NCBI RefSeq assembly: GCF_030010415.1
Contig: NZ_JASCSA010000014.1
Direction: 5' to 3' (one strand)
Source: Cobetia amphilecti
GTDB lineage: Bacteria; Pseudomonadota; Gammaproteobacteria; Pseudomonadales; Halomonadaceae
Length of the DNA stretch: 64,000 bases
Both the position numbers and the translations under genes were made by a program. Below are positions 41,726 through 48,934 of this stretch, in pieces; position 1 is the first letter of the stretch, and every line of letters begins with the position of its first letter. The notes beneath the pieces were generated by a model that ran no database searches, was not told the DNA's origin, and saw only the letters and a program-made list of their open reading frames with translations.

Positions 41726-44116
41726 ATGCTGGTTTACAACGCTACCAAGCAGCAGTTCATTGATGACGTTCGGGCCAATGTCATCGCTGACGCCATTGAG
41801 AATGAGGTGTCACGCAAACTAAGCCGCAATTCGCCGCGTAATGAGGTGGCCTCCTGGGAGAACTCCTTGCGCTTCATGATGAGCGTTCTCCTCGACGAGG
41901 GGATACCCGCTTCGGCAGGGGTGGCCATCGAATACAACATTCCGCTGACCAATCGCCGAGTGGACTTCATTCTGACCGGCAAGAATGACCAGCGTGAGGA
42001 CTCTGCTGTCATCATTGAATTGAAGCAGTGGCAGACCGCTGAAGTGACGACCAAAGATGCCATCGTTCGCACTTGGCTAAATGGCGGTGTGCGGGAGAAA
42101 CCCCATCCCTCCTATCAAGCCTGGTCCTATGGTGCGCTGATCGAGGACTACAACGAGACCGTCCGCTCCGAGTCGATCCGGCTGGTGCCTTGTGCCTATC
42201 TGCACAACATGAAGCAAGGCAATGCCATCAATGACCCCTTCTATGCGAACCATACTAGCCGCGCTCCTGTCTTCATCTCACCGGATGCCTTGAAGCTCTC
42301 CAGTTTTCTGAGTCAGCACATCAAGTACGGCGACAGTAGCGACATCATGTATCGCATCGAGCATGGTGTGATCAAGCCGAGCAAGAATCTGGCGGATGCG
42401 CTCAGCTCGATGATGCAGGGCAATGCTGAGTTCTTGATGATCGATGAGCAGAAGCTTGTCTATGAAACCGCCGTGGATCTCGCTCACAAGGCAAGCAATG
42501 GCAATAAGCAGTGCCTGATCGTCAAGGGCGGCCCGGGGACGGGTAAGTCAGTCGTCGCGATCAATCTGCTCGTTGAGCTGACGAACCGGGAGATGATGAC
42601 GCAGTACGTGTCTCGCAACTCTGCCCCTCGTGAAGTTTTCAAGAAGCGTCTGACCGGCACGCGCAAGAAGACCCACATCGATAACCTGTTCAAGGGCTCA
42701 GGCAGCTACGTCAGCGCGGAACCCGATACCTTTCATGCGCTGATTGTTGACGAGGCGCACCGCCTGAATGAGAAGTCGGGCATGTATCAGAACCTGGGTG
42801 AGAGCCAGATCAAGGAAATCATCTCGGCATCGCGATTTTCCATCTTCTTTATCGATGAAGCGCAGCGGGTCACGTTGAAGGATGTCGGGACGGTAGAGGA
42901 GGTCAAACGTCGGGCAGATGAATGCGGCGCCGAGGTGCATGAGCTCGAACTCTCCTCACAGTTCCGTTGCAACGGTTCTGATGGCTATCTCGCCTGGTTG
43001 GATCATTCCCTGCAGATACGGACGACCGCCAATACCGATCTCGACGATATCGATTACGAGTTCAAGGTATTCGATGATCCGAGCGAATTGCGCAAGGCGA
43101 TTCTTGAGAAGAACCGTAAAGCCAACAAGGCACGAATGGTAGCGGGCTATTGCTGGCCTTGGGCGAGCAAGAAGGATAAGCACGCCATGGACATCGTCTT
43201 CCCCGAGTACGACTTCTCTGCCCAGTGGAACCTCAATGATGATGGCATGCTGTGGGCGATCGCCGATGGATCAGCAGAGCAGGTCGGTTGCATCCATACC
43301 TGCCAAGGTCTCGAGTTTGATTACGTCGGTGTCATCATCGGAGACGACTTCGTGATCCGTGATGGCCGCGTGGTGACAGACGCAGCCAAACGAGCAGGGC
43401 AAGACCGCTCGGTGCATGGGTACAAGAAGATGCTCAAGGAACAACCAGAGCAGGCTCGTGCCGTGGCGGATCAGATCGTCAAGAACACCTATCGAACGCT
43501 GATGACACGAGGCCAGAAGGGCTGTTTCGTCTATGCCACGGACCGAGAGACTCGCGAATACTTCGCTGCCTTTGCTCATTTACAGGACTCATTGGAGCAT
43601 GCCGAGCTGACGGAAGAGGCCGAGACGCTGGATGGTTTGCACCTTCCCATCGTGACGCGTGACCAAGCAGCGCCATTCGAGCGCCATGTGCCCGTGTACG
43701 ATCTGAGTATCGCCGCGGGCGAGTTCAGCGAGATGCAGATCGCCGACGCCGAGCATTGGGTTGAGCTACCGGACTTCATGCGCGCGAGCCCCGACCTGTT
43801 TGTCAGCCGGGTGGTGGGGGAGTCGATGAATCGGCGCATCCCCAACGGCGCTTGGTGTTTATTCCGCGCCAATCCTGGTGGCTCACGGCAAGGCAAGGTC
43901 GTCGTGGTACAGCATCGCGCCATCGAGGACCCCGACCATGGCGGCAGCTTCACGATCAAGCTTTATCAAAGCGAGAAGGTCGAGGAGTACGGAGAATTCG
44001 TGAACCAGCGCGTCGTGCTCAAGCCCCAGACCAATGCCTTTGGCTACAAGGACATCGTGCTTGAGGACGAGCTTGAGGACTTGAAGGTTATCGGCGAATT
44101 CCTCTCCGTACTGTAA
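41726..44116 (+). CDS. Nuclease-helicase-S24 peptidase fusion (DUF2075 helicase)
   Basis: This 796-aa protein has three parts. Residues 1-240 contain RRVDFILTGKN and SAVIIELKQWQ, a PD-(D/E)xK-like site (Asp80, Glu98, Lys100). Residues 260-640 are a DUF2075/Schlafen-type helicase: GGPGTGKS at 268-275, LIVDEAHRL near 340, FFIDEAQRV, SSQFRCNGSD, and IHTCQGLEFDYVGVIIGDD. Residues 650-796 are an S24 (LexA/UmuD) peptidase domain with an Ala664-Gly665 pair, Ser700 in VVGESMNRRIPNG and Lys745 in TIKLYQ. A MazG-like gene follows after 107 bases. A truncated 5' copy exists at 29141. Confidence 0.85.
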   Translation: MLVYNATKQQFIDDVRANVIADAIENEVSRKLSRNSPRNEVASWENSLRFMMSVLLDEGIPASAGVAIEYNIPLTNRRVDFILTGKNDQREDSAVIIELKQWQTAEVTTKDAIVRTWLNGGVREKPHPSYQAWSYGALIEDYNETVRSESIRLVPCAYLHNMKQGNAINDPFYANHTSRAPVFISPDALKLSSFLSQHIKYGDSSDIMYRIEHGVIKPSKNLADALSSMMQGNAEFLMIDEQKLVYETAVDLAHKASNGNKQCLIVKGGPGTGKSVVAINLLVELTNREMMTQYVSRNSAPREVFKKRLTGTRKKTHIDNLFKGSGSYVSAEPDTFHALIVDEAHRLNEKSGMYQNLGESQIKEIISASRFSIFFIDEAQRVTLKDVGTVEEVKRRADECGAEVHELELSSQFRCNGSDGYLAWLDHSLQIRTTANTDLDDIDYEFKVFDDPSELRKAILEKNRKANKARMVAGYCWPWASKKDKHAMDIVFPEYDFSAQWNLNDDGMLWAIADGSAEQVGCIHTCQGLEFDYVGVIIGDDFVIRDGRVVTDAAKRAGQDRSVHGYKKMLKEQPEQARAVADQIVKNTYRTLMTRGQKGCFVYATDRETREYFAAFAHLQDSLEHAELTEEAETLDGLHLPIVTRDQAAPFERHVPVYDLSIAAGEFSEMQIADAEHWVELPDFMRASPDLFVSRVVGESMNRRIPNGAWCLFRANPGGSRQGKVVVVQHRAIEDPDHGGSFTIKLYQSEKVEEYGEFVNQRVVLKPQTNAFGYKDIVLEDELEDLKVIGEFLSVL

Positions 44117-44223
44117 GCGAGTGGCTGGCCGGTTGGCTGTCTATGGCGGTGCTAGCTGGATAGCGAGTGGCAGAATCGTCATGCTACACGCTATCCAATC
44201 CCCAATTATCAGGTGAGTTTGAT

Positions 44224-44586
44224 ATGACAGACCCGTTCAAGCAGCTTCACGATGCGATGGAAGAGTTCTCCGCCGAACGTGACTGGGACCAGTTCCATTC
44301 TCCCAAGAATCTGGCCATGGCACTGACGGTGGAGGCAGCAGAGCTGCAGGAGTGCTTCCAGTGGCTGACCGAGGCACAGTCTCAAGAGTTGGATGAGAAG
44401 CAACTGACTGCCGTCCGTGATGAAATCGCTGACGTTCAGCTCTACCTGATCCGGCTGGCGGGCAAGCTAGACGTGGATATCGAAGCGGCATGCTGGGCGA
44501 AGATGGAGAAAAATGCGGAGAAATATCCCGCCGAGCAAGTGAAGGGAAGTGCGAAAAAGTACACGAGTTTTATGAGCAATAGATGA
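44224..44586 (+). CDS. MazG-like nucleotide pyrophosphohydrolase
   Basis: This 120-aa all-helical MazG-superfamily protein has FHSPKNLAMALTVEAAELQECFQWL followed by RDEIADVQLYLIRLAGKLDVD, supplying the ExxE-x(n)-ExxD metal-binding set. The order and size fit the RS21-C6/DCTPP1-like branch that cleaves (d)NTPs to monophosphates. The ATG at 44224 was chosen because the family starts PFKQLHDAMEEF; the bases AGGTGAGTTTGAT precede it. It lies 107 bases after the helicase-S24 gene on the same strand, so a joint role in defence or nucleotide control is likely but unproven. Confidence 0.85.
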   Translation: MTDPFKQLHDAMEEFSAERDWDQFHSPKNLAMALTVEAAELQECFQWLTEAQSQELDEKQLTAVRDEIADVQLYLIRLAGKLDVDIEAACWAKMEKNAEKYPAEQVKGSAKKYTSFMSNR

Positions 44587-44636
44587 GAGTAAATTAAATT
44601 TTTAATTAATATCAAAAAATTCAAATAGAGTGATCT

Positions 44637-44936
44637 ATGGTTAAATTAAGCGATGATAATAGCTTTTCTGATATTAAAGCTAGAAAGGAAAAAGCTGCTA
44701 TCCTAATACATATGCAGATAATCAAGTCGGGCGGGTATCCAAAACCGGCCCAAGCTGTTCAGGTAATGCTTCGAAAGCCTGAGCATCCGTATCATCCATC
44801 CGGTCTTGATAATATAACTTTGAGTGAGGTTCTAAAGAAAAGGCATCTCGAGATATCCTTAGGGGATCTTGGATTTATTATTGAGAAGCATAAAATTATA
44901 GGATTGGAAGGAGTTTCAAATTTTCTAGAGCAGTGA
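44637..44936 (+). CDS. Small hypothetical protein
   Basis: This 99-aa AT-rich gene lies 50 bases after the MazG-like gene on the same strand. The protein (IKARKEKAAILIHMQIIKSGGYPKPAQAV, SGLDNITLSEVLKKRHLEISLGDLGFII) is not recognised. Its length, single continuous frame and position suggest a real accessory gene of the same unit. The ATG follows AATAGAGTGATCT, a modest ribosome binding site. Confidence 0.5.
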   Translation: MVKLSDDNSFSDIKARKEKAAILIHMQIIKSGGYPKPAQAVQVMLRKPEHPYHPSGLDNITLSEVLKKRHLEISLGDLGFIIEKHKIIGLEGVSNFLEQ

Positions 44937-44952
44937 TAGGTTTTATAACAGA

Positions 44953-45429
44953 TATGGTGGCAAGATCTGCGCTGCGCTGGATCGCCAGCATCTCAGAGAT
45001 CTCTTCGATGTGAAGCTGCTGCTGAACCAGGGCGGTCTAGAATGAAGTGTATTCGAAGGCTTTCTGGCCTATCTGCTGGGACATTCCAGACCCTTGAACG
45101 AAGTGATCAACCCGCGACAAAAGCTACTGGACGACGTCTACCGACAGGAGTTTGTCGGGATGGCCAGAGCCGATATCCCGTTGCAGCAGCTCTAGGACGC
45201 CCGGCACGAACTTTTGACGCGGCTGGACTAGCTGATGACGGATGTAGATGTTCGCTTCTTTCTGTCCTTCAAGCAGGGGCCGCCTGACTTGGCGTTGCTT
45301 CCGCTGACGGGCGTCGATCTACTGCCTGCTGTGCGTTGGAAGCTCGCTAATATCCAGAAGATGGGGGCTGACAAGCATCGTCAGTCTCTGGAGCTGTTGG
45401 AGCAGGCCTTGTGCGAGCTTCGCCAATGA
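44953..45429 (+). pseudogene. AbiEii/AbiGii-type nucleotidyltransferase toxin remnant
   Basis: One frame from 44956 reads GGKICAALDRQHLRDLFDVKLLL, HSRPLNEVINPRQKLLDDVY, FFLSFKQGPPDLALLPL and LPAVRWKLANIQKM, characteristic of the C-terminal part of AbiEii toxins. The frame is interrupted by TGA at 45043 and TAG at 45193 and 45229, with no frameshift. The N-terminal nucleotidyltransferase motif is absent, as is the AbiEi antitoxin. Confidence 0.82.
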
Positions 45430-45656
45430 TGCGGCACGCCCTGGCGGTTCAACTGCCTAAGTAGACTTCTCTTCATACCTCTAAGGCGCTAGGCTGTTAC
45501 ATATAATTACCCTAGGCGCAGGGGATGACATGGCGAACAGCAGGGAAGCTCATTTTCAGTGGGACATCGCCAAGCCCATGTCCGCTCGCGGCCGGAAGGC
45601 CGGTACTACCAAGGGTTACGACCGTAATGAGGAGTATGTCACCGGGCTGGACTTGC

Positions 45657-46037
45657 CCCCACTACCGCCTCGTCAAGCGTTAGGAGGAACGTCTGCGCCT
45701 GGAAGTGGGCGGGGAGGATCTCGTGACCTCGATCAATGATGTCTGGTCAGGCAAGCCCCACGACCCTAAGAAGCAGCGCTTGGGCGAGATCCTCGACCGG
45801 GTCAACGACCTCTACGGCGCCGAGGTAAGCGACGATGATAAGCTGCACTTCGCCCACAACATTGTCGACCGTATCGAACTCAACGAAGCGTTAATGGCCC
45901 AGGTGCGCACCCACAACGAAACCAAGATCATGCATGGGATGTTCCCGAGGATGGTCCTCGGTGGCCTGAGGAAAAAAGAGAAGCTTAGCGTGTCGCTGCT
46001 GAGAGATGAGAAAAAGGTAGGAAGTTTGCGCTGTTGA
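45657..46037 (+). pseudogene. Type I restriction HsdR C-terminal remnant
   Basis: The frame reads HYRLVKR, then a TAG at 45681, then EERLRLEVGGEDLVTSINDVW, HDPKKQRLGEILDRVNDLYGAEVSDDDKLHFA and MAQVRTHNETKIMHGMFPRMV. This matches the C-terminal helical domain of EcoR124-type HsdR. Helicase and nuclease domains are missing, and no hsdM or hsdS is in view. A short frame just upstream (45530, MANSREAHFQWD) may be another scrap but is not identifiable. Confidence 0.82.
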
Positions 46038-46425
46038 TTGTGAAGCTGTTGGCGGGGATGTCCAGTCGTGACTTGTGTGCCGAGTAGCAAGCTAAGGAAG
46101 GAGCATCTTGTGGCGGATAATGATCCAAAGCGGATGTTGGGAAATGACGAAAATCGGCCATAATGGGGCGTTAGTGAGGTGTTTCATCCACTCAGCGGCT
46201 AGCGCGAAAGGTCGTACATCCTCCGCCAACAACCCTGAGAAGAAATCGCGACATGGGCAATAAGTGGATTGAGCATCGGGATCTCGTTCAATCAGATGTA
46301 GTTGTTAACTGTGCTCTCTTGGTGGGACTCCATAGGATTGGGCCATTGGATAATCTTGCATAATGGTGTGGCGCACTCTGCCAGAATAGTAGGCTGGGAC
46401 AATAACGACGTAAAGGGATGTTAGT
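46038..46425. other. Intergenic region before the SMC-type defence operon
   Basis: No gene is supported. A weak promoter candidate is TTGGGC at 46339 with TAATGG at 46362 (17-base spacer). AAAGGGATGTTAGT precedes the first operon gene at 46426. Confidence 0.35.
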
Positions 46426-48324
46426 ATGATTAGAAGGTTCCGGCTGGAGCAGAAGTCTCATTACGAGAGGCTAGTGATTGCCCAGCGCTTGTCGGACATG
46501 GTTGAAAAGTTTCTTGACGGGCGGCGCGCTCCACTCGCGATCGGAGCCGAACAAGGCGGAATCGAAGAATGGGACGATGTGGTGATCCTCCATTCTAAAA
46601 ACTCCTATGAGCATTTGCAGGTCAAACGCCAGGCCAGTGATTTTTGCACAAAAAATCCGGATAAGACAAAACAGAAGGGCAAGGCTTCCAATGATGGATC
46701 TGCCGATACTAAGCCTGCAAGCTCAGTCATAGATTCGGCATTTGCTAGCCTGGCTAAGCACGCAGACTTAGGCACTTTCGATTCTCTTCCTGATCGTAAA
46801 TTTCAGCTGACCCTTGTCGGTGCACACCTTGAGATAAAGAAAGATTTGACCGTCAATCATTTGGATGATTTGTGTAAACTGTGTCGCCAGGATGGGCTTG
46901 ATTTGGATGAACTTGCCCAACGCAAGGACGGCCCAACACAGCGGACTTATCTTTGGCTCACGACCTGGTGTGGTTTCAAAGGTTGGGAACAGATCAGGGA
47001 TACCCTGCGTCGAGTAACAATCGTCTGCGTTGGCAACGACGCAGCCTTGGAGCAACGGTCCATTGAATCTCTTGGCCGGCACTTTACCTATCCGAGACGC
47101 ACCCTTGAACGGTTAATAACGTACATCACTGCTGAGACATCCGACGTTTCGACTTTGGGATGCCATGCGGTAGTTCAAGAGCTCAAGGATGAGCTTCGTC
47201 CAGATATCGTAACCTGGGCACAGTACATGCTAGGCGACGAGATTCCGCCTGTGGGAAGGTCGTGGTCGTTCGCTGGGACTTATCATCTTGCTGGAATGAC
47301 TCCCCGATCTGCGAAGGGAGTTGTGGAGCACATGTGGAGTAGTGAGCCTGGAAATCGAAAGCTAAGGATATACGCACCATACACGCCCCCTGTCGGAGAA
47401 AATCTCACCCTTCAATCAGCAATACTGCGCATGGCTTTGCACCTATCTAATGGCAGTCAGAGTTTGATGCTAGATGAACCAACGTGGCGCGTTAGCGTTG
47501 GCCATGAAGTCGGGCACACGCTCGGTTGCACAGAGAGTGACCTAAAAAATCTCCCTTGGATCGAAAACTCTGAGCCCCTTGCATGCGCGCAGGGTAGTGA
47601 ATTTGAGACACAAGGCGCGGCCCGGGCGGAGGCTGAAGAGCTTGCAAATGCCATGGACCACCTCATGTGGCAGCACCTCATTCAAGGTGTCTCTCGAAAG
47701 ATTGCCGCTATTGCAGATGCGGCGCTCGCTGACGCAATGGAAACTATTTGGCGAGAATGGCTAGAGGAGTTCACCAAGAGTCCCGAGAGTCGCCGAGAAT
47801 TTCTGGAACAGCTTCTGTATCCGCATATGGAAGGGAAAAACGCGAAGCATGCGCATCGACTCGGGCCCTGCACCTTAGACCTGCTGGTCACCGCAGTTGA
47901 AACCCTGTTGCTGGTTGCGGTGGGGGTCGGTGGCAATGATACTAAGTGGGCATTCTTTCCGGCTTGTGGACAGGTCCTTAGCATCGCGCTCAAGTACTGG
48001 TCTGGCCCTGCAGGCGGCGCTACAGAAGTTCGTGAGCTGTCTGACGATCCTTTGATGTCGGTTATCGGCCCTTCCCCTGCCTCGGTCGTAATCCTGTCAG
48101 GCGTGAGTGCCTCCCCATCAGAATTATTGAACGTAGGGATGGCTGATGACGCGGAAGCGGCTACCAGTATGGCAGCCGAACGCAGGCCGCACCTGCTCGT
48201 CACCAAGTCAGGGATGTTTAATCATTTGCGTAGAGGGGACCTGGCCTCTGTGCGAGAACACTTCACTAAGCAATGGCAAGATCGGATACTCGCACGCGAG
48301 CTAGCCATCGGGACAAATACGTAA
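46426..48324 (+). CDS. Lamassu/ABC-3C-type effector with REase-like N-terminus
   Basis: This 632-aa protein begins with a restriction-endonuclease-like region resembling Cap4/DUF4297 nucleases: LVIAQRLSDMVEKFLDG, EEWDDVVIL (Asp50/51) and YEHLQVKRQ (Gln65-x-Lys67). The remaining 550 residues are not recognised by sequence; a GHEVGHTLG stretch near 367 resembles a zinc-protease motif but lacks supporting context. It is the first of three tightly spaced genes: a 199-aa protein starts 11 bases later and an SMC-like ATPase overlaps that. This layout fits Lamassu (lmuA-lmuC-lmuB) or ABC-three-component defence systems. Confidence 0.7.
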   Translation: MIRRFRLEQKSHYERLVIAQRLSDMVEKFLDGRRAPLAIGAEQGGIEEWDDVVILHSKNSYEHLQVKRQASDFCTKNPDKTKQKGKASNDGSADTKPASSVIDSAFASLAKHADLGTFDSLPDRKFQLTLVGAHLEIKKDLTVNHLDDLCKLCRQDGLDLDELAQRKDGPTQRTYLWLTTWCGFKGWEQIRDTLRRVTIVCVGNDAALEQRSIESLGRHFTYPRRTLERLITYITAETSDVSTLGCHAVVQELKDELRPDIVTWAQYMLGDEIPPVGRSWSFAGTYHLAGMTPRSAKGVVEHMWSSEPGNRKLRIYAPYTPPVGENLTLQSAILRMALHLSNGSQSLMLDEPTWRVSVGHEVGHTLGCTESDLKNLPWIENSEPLACAQGSEFETQGAARAEAEELANAMDHLMWQHLIQGVSRKIAAIADAALADAMETIWREWLEEFTKSPESRREFLEQLLYPHMEGKNAKHAHRLGPCTLDLLVTAVETLLLVAVGVGGNDTKWAFFPACGQVLSIALKYWSGPAGGATEVRELSDDPLMSVIGPSPASVVILSGVSASPSELLNVGMADDAEAATSMAAERRPHLLVTKSGMFNHLRRGDLASVREHFTKQWQDRILARELAIGTNT

Positions 48325-48334
48325 GGACTCTGAA

Positions 48335-48934
48335 ATGCTAACGATACCGGGGGTCATTGAAGCCATAACGGAGCGTGCCGAAGGTCGCTATATAGTTTCA
48401 TTGCCCGATACGTTTGAACTGGTGTCGCCGTCGAATGAAATCGAATCTTCTACGGTGCAGCTCAAACGAGTTAATCAGAAAGGTGCAGGCTGGCGGACTG
48501 TATTGATTGCAGCCTTTTCTTTCGATTCGGAAAAAATCCAAGGCGCATTCCGGTGGGCTGCGGATGTCCGTGACATGCTTGCGGAGCCACAAAATGCCGA
48601 TCTATACATGTTCATGTTAATCGAAGGAATTGCATCAGAAGACGCAGCTCGTCTTGAGGCGGATGATCGCTTTTGCAGAAAAATCGTGGTCAGAGAGCAG
48701 GAAGATGTTGACTCATTTCTAGACCGTAGTTTCTTGGCGACTCTTGCCCCTGCGGGTAGCTCAGACAATATCAGCGATCCACTGCTAGCATCCCTAGACT
48801 CTCTGAGTATAGCGCATTCCTGGGTTGTGCCGCATCTTGAAATATGGCGAGAAGTTCTTCTTTCAGGAAAGTCAGGCGGTGATATCGCTGAAGAGCTGAA
48901 GCTCGCTACGTTTGGTGACGAGGACTCCCAATGA
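48335..48934 (+). CDS. Middle component of a Lamassu/ABC-3C-type system
   Basis: This 199-aa protein has no recognised catalytic motif. It has an N-terminal beta-rich part (GRYIVSLPDTFELVSPSNEIE) and a mixed alpha/beta middle (LYMFMLIEGIASEDAARLEADDRF). In the related systems the small middle protein bridges the effector and the ATPase. Its stop overlaps the start of the ATPase gene by ATGA, which implies equimolar production. Role assigned from context. Confidence 0.65.
   Translation: MLTIPGVIEAITERAEGRYIVSLPDTFELVSPSNEIESSTVQLKRVNQKGAGWRTVLIAAFSFDSEKIQGAFRWAADVRDMLAEPQNADLYMFMLIEGIASEDAARLEADDRFCRKIVVREQEDVDSFLDRSFLATLAPAGSSDNISDPLLASLDSLSIAHSWVVPHLEIWREVLLSGKSGGDIAEELKLATFGDEDSQ

Noticed and set aside
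45530..45739. Short frame MANSREAHFQWDIAKPM before the HsdR remnant
   Set aside because: No family match, and its 3' half is an out-of-frame reading of the HsdR fragment. Possibly another gene scrap.
47470..47560. Zinc-protease reading of GHEVGHTLG in the SMC-operon effector
   Set aside because: The pattern is only a partial HExxH relative, with no third ligand or protease fold recognised, so it is mentioned but not used for the call.
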